Shown here: positions 44,580 to 55,382 of the stretch, piece by piece
How the letters are laid out: the number at the start of each line of letters is the position of its first letter
Position numbering within the stretch: position 1 is the first letter of the stretch
DNA from: Salvator merianae
Lineage: Eukaryota > Chordata > Lepidosauria > Squamata > Teiidae
Length of the DNA: 64,000 nucleotides
Direction: 5' to 3'
Assembly: GCA_003586115.2 (NCBI GenBank)
Contig: QVOM02000112.1
Location: 49,970,212 to 50,034,211, forward strand
The notes under the pieces: model-generated
What the model was told of the DNA's origin: nothing
Databases searched by the model: none
Seen by the model: only the letters and a program-made list of their open reading frames with translations
Program-made: the position numbers and the translations under genes

Positions 44580-45440
44580 ATCACTTCTCTGAAGATCTCA
44601 GACAAGGCTTGAATTTGAAGGTGCAGCATTTTTGCTTAAGCTAATATGCACTTCTGCATATAGAAAGAAGAGCCCCTCATCTGAAGGAGAGCCTTTTCCC
44701 ATATAGACCTGGCTGAACAAAGAGATCTTGAAGAGAGGGCCTGCTTGTAGTTCTGCCTTTCTCAGAGGTGCATGGGACAAAGACACACAAGAGGGCCTTT
44801 TCTGTGGTGGCCCTCAGACCTTGGAACAACCTTCTTCTGAAGATTCACAAGGGGCATTTTTGCACATGCTACATTAGAACAGGATAACAATCTGCACATT
44901 GCAGGGCCCTAGACAGGAAAACCAGCAGGATACCAGCACTCACACTGCAAATGCTGGCATCCTACTCCTTATCTTCGCCATGACACTGGCCAGGAAGCAT
45001 CTTGCCACTGCCATGGCAACTGGCAGTGGCATGGATCATGCAGGCACAATTGCATAATAGTGCAGGTACAACCGCACGTGCCACATGGTGAGAATGTACT
45101 TGACAGGGAGCACAATTTAGCGCTCCACAGTTGTCTGTGAATGAGAGCAACTGGAATCTGCTCCCAGTCATACAGGCCTCCACAAAATGCGAAGCCATTT
45201 GGTTAATGAGTGTCCCAGGTGCCTACACTATATGATTTTGGATGCCTGATTATAACATACTTCTTCATGTAGGCTTTTGATGTTTAGCTTACTCTGAGTG
45301 CTGTCCTGCCAGCATGGGAGGCAGGGAGATATATTAAATATATTTTAGATTAACCTATATATTTTATCATTTTATTATTGTTGTGACCTGCCCTGGGACC
45401 TTCAGGTAAAGGGCAGGATATAAATTCTTAAATAGATAAA
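44580..45440 (+). mobile_element. L2-like LINE 3' region split by a family A MITE
   Basis: The upstream part (44590-44852) carries the end of ORF2 and 3' UTR: GAGGTGCATGGGACAAAGAC, GAGGGCCTTTTCTGTGGTGG and CAGACCTTGGAACAACC. The downstream part (45217-45440) continues TGCCTACACTATATGATTTT, TTATAACATACTTCTTCATG, GTTGTGACCTGCCCTGGGAC, GGGCAGGATATAAATTC and AAATAGATAAATAG. The related copy at 32500-32735 runs straight through the junction, proving the interruption. Confidence 0.9.
44853..45216. mobile_element. Family A MITE inserted in an L2 tail, reverse orientation
   Basis: It begins GGCATTTTTGCACATGC and contains CATTAGAACAGGATAACAAT, the CCACTGCCATGGCAACTGG block and, near the right end, TTAATGAGTGTCCC. 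AGG lies on both sides (44850-44852 and 45217-45219). The uninterrupted L2 at 32504-32520 reads TTCACTAGGTACC, so the empty site contains a single AGG. This confirms both insertion and duplication length. Confidence 0.88.
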
Positions 45441-46251
45441 TAGAATTTGACAGACATTGTCACCCATGCCACGTCTTCTATGATTCTTATACAGTTCTGC
45501 AGGAACACCCACACACCTGAAATACAGAAGTGTTTGGGAAACACAGAAAGCTACAGTGACTAGGATAGACTGGCGACAATACAGGACCTCAACTTGGATG
45601 ATTCAAAGGGTTTTCTGCTTACACAAAAGCATCTTTGGATACAAACCAAGTATACACATTCCTTTAGTCATTACCTCATTGAAACCTATTTTTGACATCT
45701 GCAAGGTGTTACAAACAGAAGCAGCTATCATTTTGGAACACTAATTTGAAGTAATAGTAAGATAAATTCCACACAGAGTAGCTTCTTCAATGATGTAATC
45801 AAACTTGTAGTGTACTTTACATTCCAAAGGGGGCAAAACATGCATATTCCTATTTTTGAATCCTAAGCATCACAAAAAGACTTGAAAAGAGAAATCCTCT
45901 GAAAACAGATTTTTCTAATCACTAAGAAGATCACAACTATCTTGATTTTATCTGTGTTCTGAGTATTTGGAATAATTCGATAAATTATTATCAACCCTCC
46001 CCAACCCAAAGTGTTTTTAAAAATTTAGCACAGAGCAGGACAGGGAGAGGATTTCCCCTATCTTATTTGCCATATTAATAACAATTTACCCTCAAGATTA
46101 GTCTTTTTTCTCCCTCACTGTTTTTAATTATATTTCTATATATATTGACTGTTTCTAACTGTTCTTTATGGAATCTGCTTCATGGTTTTGTATGAGAAGC
46201 AGCATCAAGACAACAATCTGTCAATCCATTTTCAAGATAGCTGTAGGTAAT
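45441..46251. other. Unassigned AT-rich non-coding DNA
   Basis: No gene or repeat family is recognised. Confidence 0.4.
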
Positions 46252-46254
46252 ATT

Positions 46255-47049
46255 GGGCCTGTTTGCACTTACCACAGTAGAATGGGCTAATTAGCCCATT
46301 CTAGCATGGAATAGACCCCATCATGCAGACACTGCACGAGGGGGCTAAACAACCTACCTTAGGCTGGCTACCGGTGTTCACGACTGTGAATGCCGGTAGC
46401 CATGCCTGATCCTTGCTGTGGCAGCATCCTGCAAGCATCAGGCTGCTGCCATGGTGACCGGGAGGCCTGCACAGTGCGCATGCGTGATGACGCAGCTCAC
46501 ACGCGCACACTGGGCCCCTCCCTGTAGCGCGATCGGGCCTTCCCAATTGGGCCCATGGTGCCCCGGTCAGGCCCACCCGGCCTGATTGGGGTGATCAGGC
46601 TGCCCCAATCGGGCCGAATGGGCCTGACCAGGGCGCCGTGGGCCTGATCGGGAAGGCCCAATCGCACTACGGGGAGGAGGGGGCCAGTGCGCACATGTGA
46701 ACTGCATTGTCACTCATGCACACTGCGCAGACCTCCCAGTTGCCATGGCAGTGGCCTGACGCTTGCAGACCGCTGCCACAGTGACCATCCTTTGCGCCCG
46801 CGATCAGGCACCAAAGCACCGGATGGGGTGCAGCAAGTGCAGTGAGTGCAGGTGAGTGCAAACGAATCCTCACTTGAAGCTCACTTTGAGCTTCAGGTGA
46901 GGATTCGGACAGCAACTTTCTTCTCCAGCAATAGTAGCGACTGGCAGAGGATGAGGTTCGCTGCCTGTTGCTATGGCCATCTGCTGGTGCGAACGCACTT
47001 GACTAGTGAGCGTTCCTGACACTCACTAGTTTCACGTGCGAAAAGGCCC
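46255..47049. mobile_element. 795-bp fold-back family A element with GC-rich core
   Basis: The ends GGGCCTGTTTGCACTTACC and AACTAGTGAGTG...CACGTGCGAAAAGGCCC are flanked by ATT on both sides (46252-46254 and 47050-47052). The interior is one long imperfect inverted repeat: GCTGCCATGGTGACCGGGAG mirrors CTCCCAGTTGCCATGGCAG, and a GC-rich core has arms 46512-46591 and 46603-46685 around an 11-bp loop. A separate AGAATGGGCTAATTAGCCCATTCT palindrome sits at the left end and a CTCACTTGAAGCTCACTTTGAGCTTCAGGTGAG-type palindrome near 46868-46904. Overlapping frames on the minus strand are artefacts of this composition. Confidence 0.9.
46512..46685. repeat. GC-rich inverted repeat core, CpG-rich
   Basis: Two ~80-bp arms pair at roughly 85% by eye (e.g. 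GATCGGGCCTTCCCAATTGG against CTGATCGGGAAGGCCCAATC). It is the densest CpG cluster in the window, inside an otherwise AT-rich region, and could be scored as a CpG island although it belongs to a transposon. Confidence 0.9.
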
Positions 47050-47052
47050 ATT

Positions 47053-48775
47053 TATAATGTTATCTATTTAAAAACTTTTACAATCCTGCTCTTTAGTTTG
47101 AAAAATGTTCTCACAGTGGCAGGATCTGCACAATGTCCTAATGGTGATATGAAATAACTAGTTATTAATTAATATGCACATGAACTTGCATGCATATAGA
47201 GCTAAAAGCTGGAAGAGTGTGAAACGTACTCAGTCCTGGGACTTTCGAAATGAAGGATAGCCCTGACCAGGGAGGGAAAGTCCTCAGAAGAGATGAAAAT
47301 GCACTATGGTATCTGATCTCTGAGGACTGAAGACAGCCTCCATTCTTCTTTAATGTAAGGTGTGACCGAGGCCTTAATGGACTATCTCTATATTTTTTCC
47401 TCCCTCCTTTGGATGGTAGCTGTGTACTCAGGAGCAAATATTTTCAGCACACATTCAAGTTGTGTAAACTGAGATTCAATATCAACAATTGTCAGATCCC
47501 AAGACATCCTGAGAGATTTTCATATTTAGTCTAAAGCTGGAAAACGCACTTTACGGCAAACAGGAGAACAGAAATACATCCACTAACTAGGCAAGGATTC
47601 ACAATTCTCATGCAAATTGCAAGCATATTTTATGGTAGCTGTTCATAAACAAAATATGTAAATTAACAGCATTCCTTGAAGTAAAGATATATATGTACAA
47701 TGACTCTCATACTAAACAAGTGGACAAGACAAAAGGGTACAAAGGAAATAGCTGAGCTTTGCTTTTTCAGCAAAAAAAAGCAAGATGACCAGACAGCCTA
47801 CAATTGCAAGGGGCTGTGATAATGCTGTAAGGGCTCACCACTCAACTTTCTACAAAAGCCATACAGAAATTGTTCCCATGCTATGAGAATAGACCTGATT
47901 TCTCACAGCACCAGAGAAAAAGATTTATATTTAAATGGCATATTTTGGAGAGTTTCTATTGATTTTCTTTATAACCCTCCCACATTGCCATTTATGGGCC
48001 CATTTTGTCACCTGTAGTCCCTTTTTCAGTGAGCTCAGAAATTATACAAAAAGTGAGCTACCTGTTTCCAGAAGGCAAGTGCATTATATTCCTACCCAAG
48101 TCTTAATGTTAATCTCCATCTTAATTTTTCAAAGCAACTGTTTAAGCTGAGAACATGCTCCAATTTCTTTCACTGGAACTAATAAGAATTAAAAGTCCTT
48201 AGCTTTGAATGGATTTAAGTCCATAGTTTTTCCAAAGAAGCCATGTGAATCAAGAGTCTATCTCAAATGCTTTTGTTGGGAAGAGTGGTATATGGGTATA
48301 AGTGACCTTTATAAAGATCTTTCTTCAGTTTGGCTTTGCTGCTGGCTGTCCAGGTAGTAGCACTCACCAGAATATTAGTTTTTAAGACTGATATTTAAAC
48401 AGGGCAGTCCTTGACATAGTGATACACATCTTATTTATATCAAAATTGCATAACCCACTATCACTTAGGGATTGGTGGTTCAATATTACCTGACAGTGGC
48501 ACTCCTACCTTTACAAGACCACAACCAGTCATAAGAAGAAATAGGTAAAATTGCTAAATAAAAATACTGTGTGGCATGAATTTGAATTTTGTAACCTTTC
48601 TTTGCATACATACTTAAGCAAGCTCAAATTTGCTCATAATAAACTTGTTTTATATTTTGCCTATGGACCCAGAAAACCTACGTTTAATCCACCTTTGATC
48701 AACTTACAGGGTGAAGAGAATCAGCACATTAGCAATGTGACAAGCGATTTTCCTTCCACATTACCTAACCCAAAA
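47053..48775. other. About 1.7 kb of unassigned AT-rich non-coding DNA
   Basis: No gene or repeat family is recognised; frames are short. Confidence 0.45.
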
Positions 48776-48842
48776 ATGCACCTTGTTGTAACCTGCCCTG
48801 AGACATCGTGGTATAGGGCAAGATCTAAATCAAAATAAATAC
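48776..48842 (+). mobile_element. L2-like LINE 3' tail
   Basis: TTGTTGTAACCTGCCCTGAG, then GGTATAGGGCAAGATCTAAA and AAATAAATAC match the terminal ~65 bp of the local L2-like family. The rest of the element is missing. Confidence 0.75.
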
Positions 48843-49424
48843 ATTTTCTGATGAGTAGATAAATTCCAGTTGGGAAATGATATTTACCCCTAAAGTAGGT
48901 TAAAGATTTTGCTGTATTGCTCAAATGCATTTTGGGAGGCTGGAAAACAAAAGACAACAATCAAAACCAGTGACTGACAAAAAGGGAAGACCAATCACAT
49001 TGCTGTTGAGAGGGAGCAGATAGGCTGTGCTACTTGGAAGAACTTAAGGCAGAATATACAACATATGTGTTGGAAAGAGATGGGAGAAAGGAGAGCTTGA
49101 AGTGAGCTAATCCCTGTGAATGTAAACATTACTAAAACAGAAAATATTGGTCTCTTGATTCAAAGCACTTTGGAAATCATGTGTGTAGCTTGGCCTTCTA
49201 CTGTTGTATAGAAATATTAAGTGTCACAAGTCCCACCTAATTCTATAAGAAAAAAAAATCAATCCTCTTTAGTCCTTCTTGTTTCAACTGAGGTTTCACC
49301 ACAGAGAATCCTCTTTGGCAGCAGAAATACAATGAGGCAGAACTGAATTGTGGATTCTGTAAACAATTAAAGTAGGCTTTTAAAATAGAGTATGCAAGCC
49401 GTCTTTTAAAATGTATTTTTAAAA
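48843..49424. other. Unassigned non-coding DNA
   Basis: No recognisable content apart from an A9 run near 49250. Confidence 0.4.
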
Positions 49425-49427
49425 TAA

Positions 49428-49863
49428 GGTTGCATCCAGACAGGTGTTAAAACATGCAATTATGTTGTGGTTATGTTGGGATTGTCACACATACCTGTGG
49501 GAAGCCCAATATAGCCCTGTGAAATCCCGCTTTATCCTATTCCGGGAAAACCTAACTCTCAACATGGGCTTCCAAGAATAGTGCAAAAACCTACCTGTTT
49601 GGAAGCTCAGTAGCATAATCCTTACAAAATAAAATGCCGCCCTGCACATTCACGTAGCCAGATCTGAGGCAAAATGGCCACTGCACATGTGCAGAGGCCG
49701 GCACACATGAAGTTCTGGGCATTTTGCACCATCGAAATACCCGGTTGTGTACATTACACTAGTGCAGAAGCAGCTGTCTGGGCCCCGAGCAATTATTCCA
49801 CAGGAGCTTTACTCCAGAATATCACTAAAAAGCAGGATATTCAAGGGGCGTCTGGAGGCAGCC
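49428..49863. mobile_element. Family B MITE with TAA target duplication
   Basis: The best-bounded family B copy, 436 bp. The ends GGTTGCATCCAGACAGG and GCGTCTGGAGGCAGCC are inverted repeats, with TAA on both sides (49425-49427 and 49864-49866). The interior has ACATACCTGTGGGAAGCCCA, TATTCCGGGAAAACCTAACT, a GGCAAAATGGCCACTGCACA / TGTGCAGAGGCC region and GGGCATTTTGCACCATCG. Non-coding. Confidence 0.88.
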
Positions 49864-49913
49864 TAAGATTTGAACATAGAATTAAAAAATAGGAAGGAAG
49901 AAGGAAAAACAAA

Positions 49914-50302
49914 AGAACATAACATAAGAACATAAGAGGAGCCTTGCAGGATCAGGCCACAACCCATCTAGTCCAGCATTCTGTTTCACACAGTGGCCCA
50001 CCAATTGCTTCTGGGCATTCTCAAGCAGAAAACAAAGGCAAAGCCTTCACCTGCTCTTGACTCCCCGCAAATGCCCTTTAGAGGAATCCTACCTGTCTCT
50101 CCACCCTGGAGGCAGTACCTAGGCATCCATTCTAGTAGCCATTGATCCACCTGGCCTCCATGAATCTGTCCAATCCTTTCTTAAAGCTATCTAGGCTGAT
50201 TGCTGTCACCACCTCTTCCAGTAATAAATTCTATAGACCAATGACTCTCTGGGTTAAAAAATACTTCCCCTCGTTCATCCTAACTCTCCTACAAAAGGGT
50301 GG
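49914..50302 (-). mobile_element. CR1 LINE 3' end, minus strand
   Basis: The plus strand starts with the reverse complement of TTATGTTC octamers (GAACATAACATAAGAACATA), then AGGAGCCTTGCAGGATCAGG, CCATCTAGTCCAGCATTCTG, GGCCCACCAATTGC and CATCCATTCTAGTAGCCATT, and ends in GAGGGGAAGTATTTTTTAACC-type ORF2 sequence read in reverse. It is colinear with 15400-15742 inverted. About 390 bp, 5'-truncated; the ORF2 end is frameshifted. Confidence 0.93.
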
Positions 50303-51136
50303 CTACCTGTAATATATCTAATATAATGTGCACACACACAAATAAAATTAAAATGAACCTTACACCAATAACAAAGACATAAGTAAGCTATTGAGATAAT
50401 GCAAGAAAAGGTGACCATTTGTCTTCATATAACTCCATTTGAAATTTTTGATATTTTCGGAATTTAAGTCTTTGGCAACAATGAAAGCACAGTGTACCTA
50501 CTTACATTCACATTAGTCATTAGTCAGCAGGAGTATAATTCAATAATATATGAACATCAGAAAATAGAAACTATTGCCCCAATATGTAATTTATATGCCT
50601 AATAACTTCCTCCCAGAAAGAAATCACTTCAAAACACTACCATAACATATGCTTGAATGAAGAATTAATTTCATTACATCTCCAACATTTAGATGATTCA
50701 GTTATGGCTTTATTAACCAAGCACTGTGGCGTCCAGGAACTCTGAGGAAAAAATTGCTGAGTAAGGCAAAGTCTAAAATCAAACAGAAAATGCAGTTACA
50801 GAGGAAAGAACAGCTTCCCATTGTTCTGGCAAGATGGGAGTGTTTTTATATTTGTTTCCTTGATCTCTCAGACTCTGGTACAATCCACATAGTGCCGCTA
50901 TGGTGCTTGGAGTATACACTGAAGGCATAGTATCTGCTTGACACTGCACCCTCAACGTGCACTCAATATGGAGGAAGAGTGCAGCATCCACTCAGAAGCC
51001 ATACTCTTCCCCATAATGCTACTACAATGCTGCTTTTCCATAATGCTGCTATATCATTAAGACACTATAGCAGTTGAGTGGTTTAAAGAGCTTTTCAAAC
51101 CACTTTTGCACAATCTCATGATGGTGGCCCTGCTGC
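50303..51136. other. Unassigned AT-rich non-coding DNA
   Basis: Nothing recognisable; one short unsupported minus-strand frame. Confidence 0.4.
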
Positions 51137-51180
51137 CACGGCCTCTGCCACTGCCACTGCCACTACCACTACCACTGTGG
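51137..51180. repeat. (CCACTG)n hexanucleotide repeat
   Basis: About six hexamers of CCACTG/CCACTA type preceded by CTGCCACGGCCTCTG. Short and imperfect. Confidence 0.8.
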
Positions 51181-51890
51181 CCACTTGAGGAGACTTACTG
51201 ATTCCCTCAGCAGAGTTTGTTTTTGAAGACAGGGCAGATGGAACAATCCCCTGTCTTTGAAAAAAAATGTCCTTCTGATATCAAAGTAGAGAATACCGCT
51301 TCAGCTCAGAGAACAAAGGAAGCCCTCCTCCCCACCTGTCAAATGGCGGTGATGGCTTTCTTCTCTGCCTTTTGACAGGCACGGGAGGCTTCCCACAAAC
51401 ACACATACACAATCACATGCACACACACATGCACACACAGGCAAAAATACAACCTCAACAATACAATCAGTACAGCTGCATGGGGGAGGGGAGAAGCAGG
51501 ATCAGCTTGATATTGAGACTTGAATCTCAGAATCACAGCTGATCCAGCTGGGGAGAACAGGCCTCTCCCACTTGTCAAATGGCAGCAGGGAAAGCCCTCA
51601 CCGCCATTTGACAAAGTGAATAATACATTCACCTTAAAGTGAAGTGATTGTTTCTCTTTGAAGCGAAGAAGGGAGGACGCTTTGCTTAAAGCATCCTCTC
51701 CTTCCTCTCCAGATTCCACTTTTATGTCCTATACCTATTAAACTTTATAAATATATGTGGTTGGTTAACTACCATTGTTTGAAATTTAAAATTTACAAGT
51801 AATTCTATTAATTGTGGCATCCTAAAACCCAAAAAAGCAGTATATCTCAATTACGAATAATGTGTGCTGTAACTGAAGATATTGAAGATG
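51181..51890. other. Unassigned DNA with a CA-rich segment
   Basis: 51395-51440 is CA-rich (ACACACATACACAATCACAT and similar). The 126-codon minus-strand frame (51339-51719) includes this CA tract, read as Val/His/Cys repeats, and has no domain. The repeated text CATTTGACA / TGTCAAATGGCGG appears at 51335-51350, 51375, 51570 and 51605, hinting at an inverted repeat pair about 250 bp across. Confidence 0.4.
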
Positions 51891-51894
51891 ATAT

Positions 51895-52440
51895 TCCAAA
51901 GGAAACATATACCATTACTCATTAAAAATCTCCAAGCAGTTTACAGGAAAGATTAAAAACAAAGGTAAACCCACAGTTAAACGCACATTAAAAATTGGTT
52001 GGGTCAGGGCAAAAGAACCAACATTCCCACAGTGAATACCTAGGTAAAGTGATAGATCTTTAATAGCTGTCTAAAAGCTATTAGTAGGGCCATTTCAGTG
52101 ATGGCCCCCAGACCATAGAATAATCTCCTCCCTGAGGTGCATCAGGCATCTTCACTTTACATCTTTAGGAGAGCAGTGAGGGCACAGTGAGGGCACTATT
52201 TAATCTTGCCTTTGGCTAAGGAAACAGTTTCCCCTCCCCACTTTCAGGCACAGTTACTGTTTTTAGTATGTCCATTTTATATTCTGTTTTTATTGTTGTA
52301 ACCCTCCCTGAGACCTTCGGGTAGAGAGTAGGATAAATAAATAAATAAATGTAGGCACTTCACAAACAGCCAAAGACATTCCATAGGGAAGGTGCTACCA
52401 CAGAGAAGGCCCAACTGTGAATCGTCATAAGATGGCATTC
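51895..52440 (+). repeat. Unnamed interspersed repeat, copy 2, split by an L2 tail
   Basis: 51895-52080 matches 32997-33125 (CCAAGCAGTTTACAGGAAAG, AACGCACATTAAAAATTGG, TAGATCTTTAATAGC) and 52356-52440 matches 33160-33240 (GACATTCCATAGGGAAGG, CACAGAGAAGGC, CATAAGATGGCA). Between them lies an L2-like tail. No coding capacity. Confidence 0.72.
52088..52355 (+). mobile_element. L2-like LINE 3' tail nested in the unnamed repeat
   Basis: AGGGCCATTTCAGTGATGGC, CCCAGACCATAGAATAATCT, GAGGTGCATCAGGCATC and TTGCCTTTGGCTAAGG, then GTTGTAACCCTCCCTGAGAC, TTCGGGTAGAGAGTAGGATA and AAATAAATAAATAAATG. This is the end of ORF2 and the 3' UTR of the family seen at 58780-59025. Confidence 0.88.
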
Positions 52441-53248
52441 TGTGTTTTGTGGAGTCTCCAATAAGACCTCTTCAAATGATATTAGGCTCTTCCATAGACA
52501 GAGATACAATTTGCATCCAGTAATGATCTAATGTAAAAATTTGTTTATCTGCCCATTTCTTACCCAAAATAAAAAATTTGACAATTTTTAGATCAGGATT
52601 GTCCTATAATGTAAATTTGTTGTGCTTAAATGAGAAATTATACCATGGTATTATGGGCAAACCTATATATGTCACGATACTGTTTTGCCACACGGCACAC
52701 GCCATGGGTTCTAAACACAGATTTAAAAATTCAGTGAAGAGAACAGACAACCTATTATCTAATACTTAAGATCTTGGAAATGAATAAATAATTTTAACCT
52801 ATTTTTGAAATTCAGATGGAATTCCAAATTGAACCAATGCCGTATGAATAAACCGCTAACAGATTTTGTCAAAAGCTGTTTCTGCATCAAGTAATACAAG
52901 TATGACTTTATCCAATCTATCTCTGTTCAAGTCAATCAAATCCATCATTAATCTCAGGCTGCATCCATATGGGCTTTTTCTTGGGCTCTCTTAGCAACCA
53001 GGGGCAGGGGTAAGCAAACCTCACTTAGCCCCAGATGCCTCATGGGCCACAATAGGAGCAACCTAAAGATAAGTCGAGAGTTATGCAGTGGTGCTCCTGC
53101 ATGGTAAGTCACCTCCCTTCATGAGTGGATCCATAGCTGGAGAAAGAAGCAACCCTCAAGGCCAAAACTGTGGCCCAGATCTTCCTCAGGGACCAGGAAA
53201 CCCCCACCACATGGTTCCAGAAAGGGGTTTGCTGAAGTGTGTCCATCA
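52441..53248. other. Unassigned DNA with a possible MITE end
   Basis: GGCTGCATCCATATGGGC at 52964 resembles the left end of family B/E elements, but no right partner is seen. Confidence 0.4.
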
Positions 53249-53249
53249 T

Positions 53250-53754
53250 GGCCATTTCTGCACTTACTGGTATCCTGGGTCAGCACAGGGCCTATCTCTC
53301 TTCTGGGCCTCTCACTTCTGCACTCTGGGATGGTCTAGAGAGGCCCAGTCCCTTACTAGCATGCTGCCTGGATGCAGCATAGTCTAGTCTAAGGTGGTCA
53401 AAATGGCTACCTAAATCAGGATGCCAGTAGACCCATCCCCCTAGGCCTCCAAGTTCAGGAACCTTAGTTCCTGGTCATCTGAGCCCTCACATCAGGCTCC
53501 AAAGCTCATGCAAGCAGAATGGCATGGGGCAGCAGGGGTAATGAGCATGGCAGAATTCCCTTGGGGTTCTGAAGATCACAAGAGCTTTGGAAAGAGACAG
53601 CATAGCCTGATATGGTGCAGGAGCTGTCCCAGAACAACTGTCCGAAGTGCAGATGACCTTGTTCCAGGACAGCCAGACCACTCCAGCAGGGACTGTTCCT
53701 CTAGGGACAGTTCCAGCTGGAATGGACCAGCCCAGGTAAATGCAGAAACAGTCC
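53250..53754. mobile_element. Family C MITE
   Basis: The left end is GGCCATTTCTGCACTTACTGG and the right end GTAAATGCAGAAACAGTCC, about 505 bp. The interior has GGTATCCTGGGTCAG / TGGACCAGCCCAGG and CTCCAAAGCTCATGCAAGC blocks as in other copies. No exact 3-bp duplication is visible. The overlapping frames are artefacts. Confidence 0.72.
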
Positions 53755-54113
53755 TTGTTACCTTTATTCCCTTGACAACTACTCAGAGCTGAAAAGAAGC
53801 TGGATGGTTTTCAATCCACTTAAAATTGCATAAGTTTAAGTGCCCTCTCCATCAAATCACTGAACTGTAACAATGACTAATCAACTTTGCCAACTGTTGG
53901 GGAAAGCAAAGCCTGTGTGTGTATTTCTTCCTTTCAGTGTATGAGAGCAGGAGGGTGATAAGAAACAAGAGAAAGCAACGCCCACATCATTCCATCAAAA
54001 TTCCTAATGTGCCCGAAGAGTGGCATGCCTCCTACTAGGTCGCCGTAGGAAGATACTGACCGAGCAAGATTCTGTCACCAGCTGAAGTTTGATAATAAGC
54101 CTGGCTCCACTTC
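53755..54113. other. Unassigned non-coding DNA
   Basis: Nothing recognisable. Confidence 0.4.
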
Positions 54114-54116
54114 AGA

Positions 54117-54610
54117 GGGAGCAATTCTGCACTGGCTGGATGCTGGGCCAGCAAGCGTACTAGGAGCCTCCCTTCGATGCACAGCCTCCCTTAGACTGCA
54201 CCAGTGTGTGGAAGGGAGACTCCTAGGGCCTGTTTGCACTTCAGTGCCAATGAACATGGGGATGCTCACTAGCACACTCCATCCACATTTTGCAGAGGCC
54301 CGAGCAGTTGGGAGCATCTGGATTGCTCCCAGTAAGCAGCATTTGCACGCCCTTCCAGGTGTAAACACTGCAGGTCACAGCCCTGATCACCATGGCAGTG
54401 GCTGGACATTTCCTCAGTCGCTGTCATGGTGGGGCAGCCAGCATTTGAACTGCGAGTGCTGGAAGTCCATTTTTTCAGTGTGGATGGCTACCACACTGCA
54501 GGGATTGTTCCACCTTAGAATGGTCAGATTTAACCATTCCAAGGTGGAAAGTGTAAAAAGCCCCAAGTATGCTTGCTGGTCTGGTATACTGGCAAGGGCA
54601 GAATTGCCCT
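54117..54610. mobile_element. Family D MITE split by a nested family A MITE
   Basis: The outer ends GGGAGCAATTCTGCACTGG and GGGCAGAATTGCCCT are flanked by AGA on both sides (54114-54116 and 54611-54613). The outer interior (GCCAGCAAGCGTACTAGGAG, GTGTGGAAGGGAGACTCCTA, then GTATGCTTGCTGGTCTGGTA) is colinear with family D at 38939-39135 once the insert is removed. About 166 bp belong to the outer element. Confidence 0.85.
54236..54563. mobile_element. Family A MITE nested in family D
   Basis: GGGCCTGTTTGCACTTCAG at the left and GGAAAGTGTAAAAAGCCC at the right, with CACCATGGCAGTGGCTGGAC / GTCGCTGTCATGG and CACCTTAGAATGGTCAG / CCATTCCAAGGTGG inverted pairs. Flanks are CTA (54233-54235) and CAA (54564-54566). 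The uninterrupted family D copy reads CCTAGTACACTTGC at this spot, so the right CAA is a mutated CTA. 328 bp. Confidence 0.88.
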
Positions 54611-54613
54611 AGA

Positions 54614-55380
54614 GGACCAAGACTGGATATTAAAGGTTCTTGGCCGATGTCAGTCTTTGACCTGCAAAGCTTAAAGAGATGGATGCATATAAACGAATAC
54701 ATCCCCCTGAATCTAAGAATGACTACTTAGTTGTGTTCTCTGGCCAAGGTGACTGCAAATAATTTCTATGGCTCATCACCATGAAAAGCCCTTTTCCATG
54801 TACTGCGAGGTCCAAGGGATGTGGAGTCATGATGTTCTCTTTTTCTGAACCAAATGGAGAATGAGTTTCTTTTCTGATTTTTATCATATCTCTTGCTGAT
54901 CACCATGGGCATTTTTTAAAATAAAAAGTTAAGGTGTCTGAATAGATAAAGGGATGGGTGGACCAAAAATATTCTTTTTCCAAAAGATCACATGACTATG
55001 TACGTAAGAGAGTTCTTTTATTATTATTATTATTATAAGACTTGAAGAGGTTAATAAACTCTATCAATTCCGTCTTGATACAGAAGATGATCTCCAAAAA
55101 TGTTTTTAAAGAGGTGTTAACAAGAAAAGGGATGTTAATAATTCAGAGTGTTATTGATGTTTTGACAATCTTCTCTAAAAAGGAGGCTTTTGCAGGATTA
55201 GCAATTTGCTGAGGATCTGAAACTCCCCCTACTGACTTTCACTGGCAACCATAAGACAAACCTTAATACAATGGCTTTCTAAGCTGCTTCAGATCTGTAC
55301 ATTCTGAAATGAATCACCTTCACCTTTCTTTGAACTCTCTTTCCAACTGCTTCCTCATGCTTCCTCACCCCAATCTATCT
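54614..55380. other. Unassigned DNA with a short ATT run
   Basis: Contains (TTA)n at 55018-55037. No gene is recognised. Confidence 0.4.
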
Positions 55381-55382
55381 AT

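Noticed and set aside
46512..46685. CpG island promoter of a host gene
   Set aside because: The GC-rich segment is the core of a fold-back transposon with exact target duplication; no exon or TSS-like context is adjacent.
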